DNA from: Paulownia fortunei
Lineage: Eukaryota; Streptophyta; Magnoliopsida; Lamiales; Paulowniaceae
Length of the DNA stretch: 64,000 bases
Reading direction: 5' to 3'
Assembly: GCA_019321725.1 (NCBI GenBank)
Contig: CM033111.1
Span: 11,098,001-11,162,000, forward strand
The notes beneath the pieces are model-generated. The model made no database searches. It had not been told where the DNA came from and worked only from the letters and a program-made list of their open reading frames with translations. The position numbers and the translations under genes are program-made. This document shows, in pieces, positions 23,543 through 35,200 of this stretch (positions within the stretch are counted from its first letter, which is position 1; each line of letters opens with the position of its first letter).

Positions 23543-24910
23543 ATGGCTGAAAATGAATTTGTCCAGGATGAAAATGAGAATCAACATGTACGTACCATGA
23601 GATATTACTTGCAACCTCCTCAAAATTCTTCTCCTTATTATTTCATTTTCCTCTTATTGCAAATAACTTTTGATTCAAGCCAGGTATGATCCTTTTACTT
23701 CCTAATTTTTATGGTTTAGACTCTAAAAGCCCTTACTTGCATCTGAAAGAATGTGATGAAATATGTGCCACTTTTGATGAACAAAGTTATACAAATGAGA
23801 TTGTTAACCTCAAATTATTTCTTTTTTCTTTAAAAAATAAAGCAAAGGCTTGGATTAATTCTTTAAAACCTAGGTTAATTGGTACATGACAACAAATACA
23901 AGATGAATTTTTAAAAAATGTTATTTTCAACTCATAAACTAATATTTTGAAAAGACAAATCCAAAACGTCTCTCAAAATTCTAATGAAACTTTCTTTCAA
24001 TATTAGAAAATATTTAAAGATTTGTTGAATTCATGCCCACATCATGGTTTTGAAAAATGACGCTTAATTAGTATTTTTTATGAAGGTGTAACTTCGAAAC
24101 AAAATAATTTGTTAAAATAATGTGTAATGGTGAGTTTTTTTATAAAGACCGTGATGAAGCCTAAGAATATATAGACCATTTGCTAGAAAATTCACAATCA
24201 TGGCATAATGTTAATTCTTTCGAAGATTTTATTAGATCTAATATTACTAATAGTAATAAAGAAAAATATTACATTAGTTAATAAGATGATTTAAATGTTA
24301 GGATTGTTAGTTTAACAAGAAAAGTTGAAGCTATAGAACTTAAAAAAGTAAAGAAAATCAAATTTGTACAAGAGGAAAAAGTTTGTAGCAATTGTGAACT
24401 TATGGGGTACTCCACTAATGAATGTCCAGACATTCCAGTATAAGAAAATTTCATGAACACATTCAAAAAATATTTTCATTCTCCATATTCTAAAACTTAC
24501 AATCTACAATAGAGAAACTATCCCAATTTTAGTTGGCGAGATAATAATCTTGCCTAACCACTATATTCACCAAAGCCACCAAATTTTCTTCTTATCCAGC
24601 TCTACATATAAAATCCATTAAGGAGACGTCGCAAGCATTTATGCATGAACAACCAAACATCAATAATTAAACCTCACCAGCCATCAATTAGATAAAAAAC
24701 ACACTGTCAACATTAACCGCTTCTTTGCATACTCAAGAAAAAGGTAAATTTCCTACTCAACCTCATCCTAATCCTTCCACTCAGTGTCATATTTCTTCTT
24801 CAGGTGAAAATTCTGTTAAGGAGGCTAATTTGGTCACAGCTCTTCGAATTGGAAACGTTGTTGTCACGACTATTCACCCTAAGGAAAATATTCTAATCCA
24901 CCTTTAGGAG
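23543..24910 (+). pseudogene. Athila-like copy 2 gag remnant
   Basis: ATG at 23,543 in the context accATGg starts MAENEFVQDENENQ, the same N-terminus as the gag at 47,161. Capsid text follows (LDSKSPYLHLKECDEICATFDE near 23,710-23,780). The zinc knuckle CSNCELMGYSTNEC at about 24,387-24,428 has lost the His (Gly-Tyr for Gly-His). Stops occur near 23,886, 24,003, 24,057 and later. Around 23,985-24,035 the reading frame is continuous (ETFFQ), which is useful for judging a frameshift in copy 1. The last part (24,725-24,910) is the Pro/Ser/Thr-rich linker. Confidence 0.75.
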
Positions 24911-25141
24911 TAAAGAATGAAAATAGTGTTGTCAATGAAGGTAAGTTTAATGAAGGTAATTGTGAAAAATGATGAAAAAGAAAAACATGTACCTCTAACA
25001 TCCTTTTCTTCAAAGATTGCAACCAACTCATAAATTGAACTCAAATTCTAAAATCTTTGAACTTTTTCAACAAGTCAAGATTAACATTTTATTATTAGAT
25101 ATAATCAAACAGTTCCTTCTTATGCCAAATTTTTAAAAGAT

Positions 25142-25693
25142 TTGTGTACAACTAAAAGAAAATATCATGTACAAAAGAAGGTATTTTTAACTAAAAATGT
25201 TAGTTCAATCATTCAAAAATTCACTCCACCCAAGTACAAAGATCCGAGTTATCCAACCATTTCATGTATTATAGAAAACACTAGAATAGAACATGCTCTG
25301 CTTCATCTTGGTACTAGTGTAAATCTTCTACCTTTCTCAGTGTATAAACAGTTAGGTTTGGGAGAACTTAAAACAACTTATGTTGCACTCCAACTAACTG
25401 ACCATTTGATTAAAGTTCTGAATGGAATAGTAGAAGATGTTTTGGTACAAATTAATAAGTTTTACTTTCCAGTTGATTTCATTATTGTGGACACAGAGCC
25501 AGGTACACATACACATACACATACACATACACAGATTCCTATCATTTTGGGTCATCATTTTCTTGCCATTTCAAATGCTTTGATTAATTGTAGGAATGGT
25601 ATTTTGAAGTTATCTTTTGGAAATATAACTTTAGAACTAAATGTGTTTATGTTTGTAAGCAACCTACAGAAGATGTCGAAGTACATGAATTGA
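25142..25693 (+). pseudogene. Athila-like copy 2 protease remnant
   Basis: A 183-residue open frame corresponds to the aspartic protease domain of copy 1. The catalytic D-L-G-A-S is changed to HLGTS (LLHLGTSVNLLPFSVYKQLG), so the enzyme would be inactive. A stretch TEPGTHTHTHTHTQIPIILG holds an in-frame (ACACAT)n expansion compared with AQTHTQIP in copy 1. The frame happens to have stayed open but is flanked by stops on both sides. Confidence 0.75.
25502..25533 (+). repeat. (ACACAT)n microsatellite in protease frame
   Basis: About five hexamer units, in frame, encoding Thr-His repeats. Copy 1 has only THT at the same place. Confidence 0.85.
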
Positions 25694-26049
25694 ATTCAAT
25701 CGAGGAACTTGTTCATAAATATTTTATTACTGCTAATTCTTAAGATTCTTTAGAGACTTGTTTTGAAAGTGAAAACATTTGTAAAAAGGCACACTCTAAT
25801 ACTCTTTCTAAATTTTTGCAGGTACAAGAAAAATAATTTTACAAGCCAAAGTTTGAAGAACTTTCATCATCAATAGTACAATCTATTCCATCAAGTACCC
25901 ATGATTGATTTGAAACCTTTGGAATTTGATTTGAAATACTCTTTCTTAGGTGAGAATGAGACTTTTCCAATACTTTCTTCCAAACTTGATGCATCTCAAG
26001 AAGGTAAGTTGATCGAAACTCTGAAAATGCATAATAATGCTTTAGGATA

Positions 26050-26990
26050 GACCATTACTGACATTAAAGGTATTAGTCCATTAATTTGCACACATAACAT
26101 CTATCTAGAGGAAAATGCTAAACCTTCTAGAGAGATGCGACGAAGGCTAAATCCTAATATAAAAGAAGTAGTGAGAAATAAAGTTATTAAATTCTTAGAT
26201 AATGGAATCATTTATCCTATTTCTGATAGGAAATGGGTAAGCCCTACTCAAATTGTACCTAAGAAATCTGGAGTTACTGTAGTTAAGAATGAGAATGATG
26301 AATTAATTCCAACTAGGACTGTTACTAGTTGGTGAATATGCATTGAGTATAGGAAACTAAATTCAGTTACTAGAAGTGATCATTTTCCACTACCCTTCAT
26401 GGATCAAATTTTAAAAAAAGTTATTGGACATGAATTTTACTACTTCTTAGATAGATATTTTAGGTATAATCAAATTGCAATTGCACTTGAAGATCAAGAA
26501 AAAACAACTTTTACATGTCCTTTTGGTATTTTTGCATCAAATAATGCCTTTTGGATTATGTAATGCACCAGTTGCATTCCAACAATACATGCTTAGTATT
26601 TTTAGTAACATGGTTAAACGTTTTCTTGAAGTCATCATAGATGATTTTTCTATTTTTGGTAATTCATTTGACGATTGATTGTCTAATTTAGATAAGGTTT
26701 TAATTAGGTGTGAAGAAAAGAATATTGTACTCAATTGTGAGAAATGTTATTTCATGGTAACAAGTGATATTATTTTTGGATACATTATTTTATCAAAAGG
26801 TATTGAAGTAGATAAATCTAAAATCCAAAGTCTGTGAAGGAAGTAAGATCACTTTTTAGGATATGCTAGTTTTTATAGAAGATTTATCAAAGAATTTAGT
26901 ATAATGTTTAAACTTTTGTATAATCTTCTAACAAAAGACAATATATTTGAATGAACTCAAAATTGTGAAAATGCTTTCATTGCGCTATAA
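26050..26990 (+). pseudogene. Athila-like copy 2 reverse transcriptase remnant
   Basis: Frames give RRRLNPNIKEVVRNKVIKFLDNG (26,135-26,335), YRKLNSVTRSDHFPLPFMDQ, MPFGLCNAPVAFQQYMLSIF and FLEVIIDDFSIFGNSFDD (26,540-26,680). The catalytic box is IIDD in place of FMDD. Thumb text VLNCEKCYFMV follows and the sequence ends abruptly near 26,990 at the internal deletion. Several stops and frameshifts. Confidence 0.75.
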
Positions 26991-27024
26991 TTATTTTGGA
27001 CTAGTAATAAGCTGATTAGGGGTG

Positions 27025-28638
27025 TGATAAATATTTAAAAATGTATAATTAAATAGAATTTATATAATTATTTTCAGTTCAAAATTATCATTAGAACTTT
27101 TAATTAAAGCATTTTTGTGTTTTAGAAATAAAATGGGAAATCAACATAAAAAAATGAGATTAAAATGTTATATCTTTTTTTGTGTGCAGATTTTAGAGAA
27201 ACTGCATAACTTTTGATTCCAAAATAGTTTTAGATTAATTCTTGAGGCTATGGATTGATAAGTCATCTATATACAAGTTCATACAGACCTTAGATCTCAT
27301 ACTATATATATAAGGATCAAAGAAGTTGGAATACAAATGGCTGTACAAAATAGATCACCAAAAATTCGAATCAGAGTTAAGCCCAGTCCTAACCTATTTT
27401 ACCAATTAGATCATATCTCTTAAATAAAAATTAATTAAAGGATGAACTTTGGATATGATATACACAAGAGGAGACAAAAAAGTTTGTTGAAGACAAGATG
27501 ATGAGAAAATATGTCAAAATAGTCGATAAACATGCTTCAATGCGCTGTTGATGTTGAAGGATAACTTTTGAATATGATCTCGTAATTTGATCATATCACC
27601 CTCATCTTGTAGCCACATTTGGAAAATGATATATGAAAATATATCATAAAAGAATATCTACAACTTTTATTCTTTAACCATCATCAGAATTTGGTTGTAT
27701 TTGGTCTGAAAATTTAGTTCAATCGAGTAAGTGAAAATTTAGAGGATTTGGTGTAACAACTTGCCAACTTTTGATAAGTAGCATACCACTTGACTGTTTA
27801 ACTCCTCTATTATTGTTTGTCCTCTAACATATTCCAAGAACTATAAATAGACCATGTATTAAACTTGTAAAGTTGGGGGGAGGGGAGAAAAGAAAGTTTT
27901 ATTATTGTCTTTCTTTATGCTAAGTTTTCTAGTATTAATAGAAATGTATTCTCTAGTTTCTCTTCTATTTTTAATATTTTCTACTTTTATTATGTATTTT
28001 TAAATTTCATTTAGCTAAGGAGAAAGGTGTACGTAAATATTTCACGTGTGTTGTATTATTATTTTAATTTTTTTATCTAAACCCTACTTATTTTTTGGTG
28101 ATTCTTAATTTATGTATCACTAATGGTGCAACAAATACTTTGGTTTATTTAGCTAGATGTTTGGTTTTACTACACCAACCGCTAACATGAAACATTGATT
28201 TGTTGTAAACAAAGGTGTGCATAAATTCTTGATCCCATAAATAAGTGTTGGTGTTAAGAGATAATTTACAAATACTAAGACAATATCATGATTACCTTAA
28301 TGCATGAGCTATTGGATAACATCTTCCATTGGAACCTTCATTATGTATAGATTCTAATAGTGCTCATTAAAAAAGGTAAAAAGAATAAATAATCATTCAT
28401 CTATTCAAAACTCAAGAGCAGATTCCTAATCCTCAGTACTGTTATTACTTTGGTATTTTTATAGTTATAGCATACATTATTTTTTTTTATATTCTAAACC
28501 ACATAAAACCCATTATTTGTTTTAGAAATATAATCCTAAAATATTCAAATAACTTCCTTGTAAATCGACCACGGACTCACGAAAAATTTATTACTTGACA
28601 CAACCTACAATTGGATTTGCAACCCTAAAGTTGTAGCA
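27025..28638 (+). repeat. Athila-like copy 2, 3' LTR
   Basis: Starts tgataaatatttaaaaatg after a weak purine run (gattaggggtg) and ends ...agttgtagca at the junction with the SIRE-like RNase H. 1,614 bp, homologous to 21,692-23,342. Confidence 0.8.
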
Positions 28639-28643
28639 AATGT

Positions 28644-29190
28644 TGAACAACATTATCAGATACGTTAATTGCATTTGAATTATCACAATAGACATAAACT
28701 TTCCTGTTCAATACCATAGTCTTCAAGTATCTATTTCATCCAAATTAGTTGCGAGTAGTAACTCCCAGCAGCAATGTATTCAACTTCTGTTGTTGACAAT
28801 GGAATGCGATTCTATTTTCTGTTGTACTAAGAAATCAAGCTATTTCCCAAATTAAAACATCCTCCAGTTGTGCTTCTTCAATTGTCAACATCTCTAATGT
28901 AATCTACATCACTAATGCCTACAAGAGTTGAATTATTGTCTTTTGAATACCAAATCCTAAAATCAGCAATACCATTAACATATCTTCTGATACATTTTAC
29001 AACACTCAAATGAGATTCTTTTGAATTGGCTTGATACCTAGCAAAAACTCCAATACTGAAAAAAAATTTGGCACTAAGGTATAACAAACTGCCTATCATG
29101 CTTCTATAATGACTTGGTTCAACTAGAACCCCCTCTTCATCTTTTAACAATTTTTCATTTGTCCCCATATGAGTTTGCAATGGTTTGGTG
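28644..29190 (-). pseudogene. SIRE-like RNase H, main part
   Basis: The minus strand encodes PSHYRSMIGSLLYLSAKF, VFARYQANSKESHLSVVK and LVGISDVDYIRDVDN, the connection and RNase H start of Copia pol. It ends with YCDNSNAINVSDNVVQH at 28,640-28,690, where the Athila-like insertion interrupts it. The matching C-terminus is at 21,556-21,691. Confidence 0.8.
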
Positions 29191-29950
29191 TTTTCAAGAC
29201 CAAATCTTTAAACTAACAAATTTTTAGCATACTTAGATTACAAACCTTGAAAATAGTTAAGTTCACCAACCATACGTATTTCAAATTCATGGGACATTTG
29301 ACTAACAAATTCATCAATTATGAGTTGAGAATTAAACCCAAAAACATTATCATAAACATAGATTTCTAAAATGATTATGTCATGCTTAAATCTTTTGATA
29401 AATAAAGTTTTATCTACTCCCCCTCTCTTGTATCTCTCTTCAATTAAAAAATTTGTTAGTCTTTCATACCACGATCTTGAGCTTGTTTCAAACCATAAAG
29501 AGCATTTTTCAACTTGAAAATATAGTTAGGAAAGTGTCGATCCTCAAAACCTTTTGTTTGCTCAACAAAAGCTTCTTCATTTAAAACTCCATTTAGAAAA
29601 GAACTTTTTACATCCATTTGAAATGATTTGAAACCTAACAAACATGATATTACTAAAAGCAAACAAATTAATTCTAGCCTAGCAACTGGTGCAAATGTTT
29701 CATCAAAATCAATATCTTCTACTTGAGTTTAGCTTTGGGCTACCAACTTTGCCTTATTTCTTGTAATATTACCAAATTCATCAGTTTTATTCTTGAAAAT
29801 CCATTTGGTTCTCATTATATTAGCATATTCAGGCCTAGGTACAAGTTTCCACACATAATTCCTATCAAACTGTTCTAGCTTTTCTTGCATGGAAATAACC
29901 CAAAATTTCATCAAGTAAAGCTTTTTTTACATTTTTGGGTTGAATTGAAG
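29191..29950 (-). pseudogene. SIRE-like reverse transcriptase remnant
   Basis: Frames include NYVWKLVPRPEYANIMRTKW and IFKNKTDEFGNITRNKAKLV (29,729-29,914), then FQMDVKSSFLNGVLNEEAFV and IFKLKNALYGLKQA (29,456-29,662). These are the canonical Copia RT blocks. The catalytic Y-V-D-D box near 29,350 reads YVYD, so one catalytic Asp is lost, and several frameshifts separate the blocks. Confidence 0.8.
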
Positions 29951-29999
29951 AGGTGGTGGAGCACACATATCTTACCATATCTTGGTAACTTATCCGAGG

Positions 30000-31100
30000 C
30001 TTTTTTCTTATTCGCTTACCTTCAATGAGGGACCCTATGATTTGATCAATAGGGTGGTTCTTCTAAACTCTGATTGAAGGTTCCTTATGAATTGTTTCAA
30101 TACTGTTATTGTTTTCTGTCCCCCGTCTAATTTGATTTGTTGCAATATTTTTCTTTGTTGTAATATCAACTTCAGTGGTGACTTGCATGTTATTATGTTC
30201 AAGTCCTTTTTCCTCACTGAATTTGAGAATTTCCTTTTCAGCTATTAATCATACAGAAACATGAAAATCATCAATAACAACATTTGAGGATTCCATGACA
30301 GTTTAGGTTCTCATGTTAAAAACATCATATGCCCTACTATTCAAAGAATAATGAACAAAAATCCCTTTATCACTCTTAGCATCAAATTTTTTTAACTGCT
30401 CACGATCATTTAGCACATAACGTGAACAACCAAAGATGTGAAAGTAGCTAAGATTAGACTTTTTACTTTTTCAAATCTCATATGGGGTTTTCTTAGTACC
30501 TGGCCTCAAATATACTCTATTGATGATGTAGATTGTAGTGTTGGCTGCTTCTGCCCAAAAAATGGATAGGTACTTCTTTGGAATTCAACATTACCCAAGC
30601 CATCTCTTGAAGAGTTTTGCTCTTTCTTTCTACAACACTATTTTGATGTGGTGTTTTTGTAGTCAAAAATTCATGTGCAATTCTATATTTTTCACAAAAA
30701 TTGGTGAAGACAACATTTTCAAATTTTTTACCATGATCACTTTGAATTCTAACTATGTTACTAATATTTTTATTCTTTTAGTTTACTAATTTTTTGCATA
30801 ATTTTTTTAACACTTAAAAGGTATCCGATTTTTCTCTAATAAAATCTACCTAAGTAAATCTAGAAAAATCGTCAACACACACAGACACATACCTCTTTCC
30901 TCCTAAACATTCTACCTGCATAGGTCCCATGAGATCCATGTGGAGAAGTTCTAAAGTACTTGATGTATTGATGTATTGTAACACTTTGTGTGTACTTTTC
31001 TTTTGTTTTCCAAGTTGACCTACACCACATACTCCTAGATTCATTTTGTTTAGCTTTGGCACTCCTAGCACAGCTCCTATATTCACAATCTTAATCAGAT
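30000..31100 (-). pseudogene. SIRE-like integrase remnant
   Basis: The minus strand gives a GAG-pre-integrase tail and start of the integrase (CGVGQLGKQKKSTHK, LLHMDLMGPMQVECLGGKRY, VCVDDFSRFT; 30,850-31,086). Then comes TTKTPHQNSVVERKSKTLQEM around 30,600-30,660, which contains the third catalytic acid (Glu of V-V-E-R-K). The first catalytic Asp is in HMDLMGP. Intervening frames are shifted; it is not functional. Confidence 0.75.
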
Positions 31101-31249
31101 TCTTGACATTTGAATACCTTAATTTTTAGTTCCATAAATCTTTTATGTTGTAACATACCTGAGATTGTTACAACATATAACAGTTATCAAATGAATGAGA
31201 ACCAATGTCAGTTTCATAAAATACCTGGTATTTGTCCTTATTAAACTAG

Positions 31250-31860
31250 ACAAAGAGATTTTGATCACAAAGTTGGCTAATGCTGATAAGATTTACTTTC
31301 AAACCTTCTACATGGAGCATATTCTTGAGTTTTTGCAGTCCTTCAACATTGCATACTTATTTTCAAGTACACGTCCCTTTTTAATATCTCCAAAGGTAAC
31401 ATGTTTTTCATTCACACTTTGATAGCCTTTTAAGTTTAGGAGTCTGTTGCAACAATTAAAATCTTTGTTGTAACATTGCGGAAACAGGTGAACCAAAATA
31501 CATTTTTAAAGCTAAAACATCTTGGTCGGATATGTCCAGGCAGATTATAGAAATGACAAATAAGAATAAACTTTTTGAAAAATAGGTTTTTTGTTTTTAT
31601 CAAAGATAGACAGAACATATTTTGTTTCCTTTACAAAAATAGTTTTTGAAGTTCAAGACTCAATAGTATATCCCAAACTGTGATGATCATCACTACATGG
31701 TTTACTAATTAAGAGTATTTCATCCATTTTTTTCTTACCAAAATCAAACTTCATCATCTTTTGAATATGAAGCAATTTTTGCTCAGTTTCTTGAATTTTT
31801 TTGCCATTTTCAGCAACAAGGTTCATAAATTCAAATATTTCTACTTTCATCAACTTATCT
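31250..31860 (-). pseudogene. SIRE-like gag C-terminus and protease region remnant
   Basis: 31,653-31,853 encodes a charged coiled-coil-like segment (FMNLVAENGKKIQETEQKL). 31,308-31,496 encodes GYQSVNEKHVTFGDIKKGR, the conserved segment after the protease active site and before the GAG-pre-integrase domain of SIRE elements. The D-S/T-G active-site triad was not recovered. Confidence 0.6.
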
Positions 31861-31899
31861 TCCTTATTTAGTATAATAATTTATTTCTCAAGTGACTTG

Positions 31900-33083
31900 T
31901 TGATTTTGTATATGTCAAGCCACTTTCAAAATATTTTATTGTATGTTTGTTGAATATCCTCGATGCTAGGTTCATCCTCATCAATATCAATTTCTGAATC
32001 TGAATTATGCACAACATTTGCACTTGTAACAGTAGGCAAAGTCAAACTGTTACATTATACTAAACTATTAGAACATAACTTTGACTTGTTGCAACATGAG
32101 CACGATGATTGTTGATCACATAGAGTTGAGTGCCACATGGCTTCTCAAATGTTCCTCCTCATCAATTTCCTAACCTCCCTCATATTATTTGTCACTCCAA
32201 CTGGTAGTCAGAGACATGCCCATTCGTTTGAGAGTATTAGCATACTCTACTTGGACATGTCTAAACCTTTCACTTTTACGATACTGAATTCTTCTACTTT
32301 TCTTGTCATCAGAAGAATTAGAAATAGTTTTATCCTTTTATGAATTAGAAGGCTTACCAGACTTTGGCTTGTTCAACTTTTTGTTCATCTTTTTAAGAAG
32401 ATTCCCAAAGTTCTTTGTCAAAAAGACCACAAATTATCATATATAATCATCATCTTTTGGTTCTAATGTTGTTTTTGGAACTTCAGCTTTAAACACAATA
32501 TTTTTACCTTTGTCTCTCATATTGTGATTGAGATTCAATTCAAATGTTTGCGAGGAGCCCATCAAGTCATTCAGTTTCATGTTTTCAATATCACGGGCTT
32601 CTTCAATAGCGGTGACCTTGTACGCAAACCTCTCTAGTGTGACCTTAAAGCTTTTACAAGTTTAAAATCTGAATATTTTTTGTCAAGTGCCTGAGCTTCA
32701 TTTGCTATGTTATACAGCTTTGCATTGAAGGTAGCAATTGTCACACTCTCCTCCATTCTAAGATCTTCAAATCTTAAGGCCACAATTTAGAGTTTTGACA
32801 TTCGAACTATTATAGTTACTTCATAGGCAGTTTGGAGAATTTCCCAAGCCTCCTTTGCACTCTCACATGTTGCAATAAATTTGAATTTATTAACATCAAC
32901 CGCACTCAAAATTGGATTTAGGGCCTTTGAGTTGTAATTTGTAGTTTTCTCATCCTCAATGTTCCATTGATCTTTCTGCTTAAGAACCTCTTCTTTCTGT
33001 CCATTTATCATCACAGGATGTTTCCAACCTATTATAACAGCACGCCAAGCCCATTCATCCATAGATTTAATAAAGGCTCTCAT
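31900..33083 (-). pseudogene. SIRE-like gag remnant
   Basis: ATG at 33,083 reads MRAFIKSMDEWAWRAVIIGW, then SAVDVNKFKFIATCESAKEA and WEILQTAYEV, the UBN2-type capsid domain. Around 32,200-32,300 frames read RIQYRKSERFRHVQVEYANT, a degraded C-x2-C-x4-H-x4-C knuckle in which the cysteines are lost (Tyr and Ser in their places). Stops and frameshifts occur throughout. Confidence 0.7.
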
Positions 33084-33220
33084 TTTTGCCTTCTACTATG
33101 AGTAATTTGATCATTCTAATAGTGGAAGTCAAGTAGTTGACGTTTCTTCACGAAGATGGTCCACTCATGCACGTCAAATAGATCAATTCCTAAAATCTCA
33201 ATAAGTATATCTAGTGACCA

Positions 33221-33233
33221 GCTCTTGATGCCA
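33221..33233 (-). promoter_or_regulatory. Primer-binding site of the SIRE-like element
   Basis: On the minus strand TGGCATCAAGAGC resembles the initiator tRNA-Met primer site. It begins two bases after the 5' LTR. Confidence 0.75.
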
Positions 33234-33235
33234 AT

Positions 33236-34069
33236 TATTAGATCTATTTTAGTGTTATTACCAACTTTATTTGTTAATCAAATTCAATTATTGTAACAAT
33301 TAAATAGTTTGTTACAACAAGTAAAAGATAATAAAGTAAATAACACACGAGATTTTTACGTGTTTCAAGTACAAATATACTCTACAAATATGAGGCCACC
33401 ACTTGCAATAAATACTTAACTAATTCAGATTACAGTTATAATAATGGAACTTATTCAAAATGTAAAGACTCCCTCTTTACTAATGACGTCGTTCTTGAAC
33501 AAATCAATTAGTTAAACTTCAACGACATCCCATTGACTTTTAAATCTACACTATTAAACTCCCTTCAATACTAAAATCCCTTCAGATAGCAAACCGACCT
33601 TCTCCCAAAGATCTTCAAAATTCTTCCGCTAAAGAATTGCGCTTATCTCCCGAAAGGCTCACCCTCAGTGAATAAAAATGAAATCAATCTCAAAGCTTGA
33701 AGCCGTGCGTGTTTTCTCTCCAAAGGTATGTCTTTGTTCTTCTACTTTGAGGTTTTTATGCAGCATCAATTAAGTTTGAATCTCTACTTTAAAAGTGTCC
33801 AAATATGCTGCATAGTTAAAACAAGATATGTCAAGATCATTTTCTTATTAATAAAAGATTTCAACTTATCTTGTGAATAAAATCTTCAAATCTTTCCATC
33901 AATACAATCTAATTAAATATGTACAAGATAAATAAGACAATTAATTCATACAAGGTAACTCATTTAAATCAATTAAATCTTGTGCAAGATAATAAGTTGT
34001 CAATCAATGCTAACTAATTAAATTATAATTAATTATGATTTTATCATAATCATAATTATGATTCTATCA
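33236..34069 (-). repeat. SIRE-like element, 5' LTR
   Basis: 834 bp, homologous to 17,478-18,329 and ending ...tctatca before TTCTA. The inner end reads tattagatc where the other LTR reads tgttagatc. Confidence 0.85.
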
Positions 34070-34074
34070 TTCTA

Positions 34075-35200
34075 TATCAAATATAAATAGGCAATATTAG
34101 GCAGGTCTATTCGTCCAAGCTTTCCATCAAAAGTAGTTGGTATATGAAATACTGCCACACTTAGTACTTTGGCTACAAGTAGTGGGATGTGCTAAGTAGA
34201 GGTAATAGCGGTGATCACTACAAGCATGGACATGCCCATGGGTAGGAGGACTAAGAGTATTAGCCACAAGCAATGGGATATACTTTAGTTGTCTTGCTCA
34301 CATGGATGTTTGATGGGTTATGCTTGACGGGTCATGCTTGACACTTAATACTAGATGGGCTTATTAAATTAGGGAGTATGGAAAGAATTGAGGCAAAAAT
34401 AGATTGAAGGTTACATGGAGACACAATTGGTAATGTGTTAGCTACCTTTTAGTTTACTATACTGGCTTATAAAATTGGGGTGTATAATAAAACTAATTGT
34501 ATTTCAAGCCCACTAAGAAGTAAGATTTTTCAAATTTTAATCTATGGGATGGTAGAATTCTGATAAAATGGTGGGCGATATTTATAATTAAATATTTTAT
34601 CATAAATAATATATTTTTGAATAGATTCTTAGTTTTCTGGCTCGCTTAGGGCAGTGGTTTTTTGGCTCGTTTGATGTTTAATTCTAGACAACAAATAAAC
34701 ATCACTAAGCTCTGATCTATCTAGATTGCTCTTAAATTTTGAGAATGGTTATCGAATTTAAGAGATTTATAAATGTTCAAAAGAGAATTTCCATAATAGT
34801 TATAGAAACAACTCCTATAAAAGGTTGTGGAAGCAACTCCCATCGCATATTCTACAAAGAGTTGTAGAGAACCTTCTACAATTGTTGAGGAATGAGCTCC
34901 TATAAAAGTTATAGAAGATTCTAGTTGTCAAAAGATCAATTTTGATTGTTGGTTCAACCTACTCTAAGATAAACGGTCTGAGATAAGGAATGAGAAAGAG
35001 TTCTCAAATAGAAACAACATGCAAAATTAAGCAAAGCTAGTTGATCAATCCAGGTAAGAAAGGTTCATGCAACTACTACGATATGGAGGGGCATTGAAAG
35101 ATTAATACAAGTATTTACTTGCTAAAAGATTTAGAAAAGGTTCTAAATCGATTTTAGAATTAGAAAGGGTTTTGATTTGAATTCAATATTAATATTTTTT
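34075..35200 (+). mobile_element. Copia-B interior 2, second segment
   Basis: Resumes directly after the TTCTA duplication with the segment homologous to 10,745-10,906 and 12,839-13,500, including the short ctcctataaaag / gttgtagaag repeats at 34,790-34,930. No protein is recognisable here. Confidence 0.6.

Larger units (their letters stand above)
21692..28638 (+). mobile_element. Athila-like Ty3 element, internally deleted
   Basis: LTRs at 21,692-23,342 and 27,025-28,638 bracket gag, protease and part of the RT in the plus orientation. Encoded proteins are close relatives of those of the intact element at 37,908-48,976, but carry many more stops. The interior jumps from the RT thumb (about 26,990) to the 3' LTR, so RNase H, integrase and the 3' region are deleted. 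The primer site has decayed to 14 of 18 matches. It sits inside the RNase H of the SIRE-like element. The flanks (aataa / aatgt) do not form a clean target-site duplication. Confidence 0.8.
17478..34069 (-). mobile_element. SIRE-like Ty1/Copia element, nested and itself interrupted
   Basis: This minus-strand Copia element has LTRs at 17,478-18,329 (3') and 33,236-34,069 (5') and is flanked by perfect TTCTA duplications (17,473-17,477 and 34,070-34,074). A tRNA-Met-type primer site lies two bases inside the 5' LTR and a polypurine tract abuts the 3' LTR. The order is gag, protease, integrase, RT, RNase H, long spacer, extra 3' ORF. A gag stretch like 'HVQVEYANTLK' and the 3' extra ORF starting MVKTRG point to the SIRE/Maximus lineage, which often carries an env-like or accessory ORF. 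All ORFs are broken. It is split inside RNase H by an Athila-like element at 21,692-28,638; without that, its length would be about 9.6 kb. Confidence 0.8.

Noticed and set aside
30538..30789. Plus-strand 83-codon open frame
   Set aside because: Antisense to the SIRE-like integrase, whose conserved blocks are clear on the minus strand.
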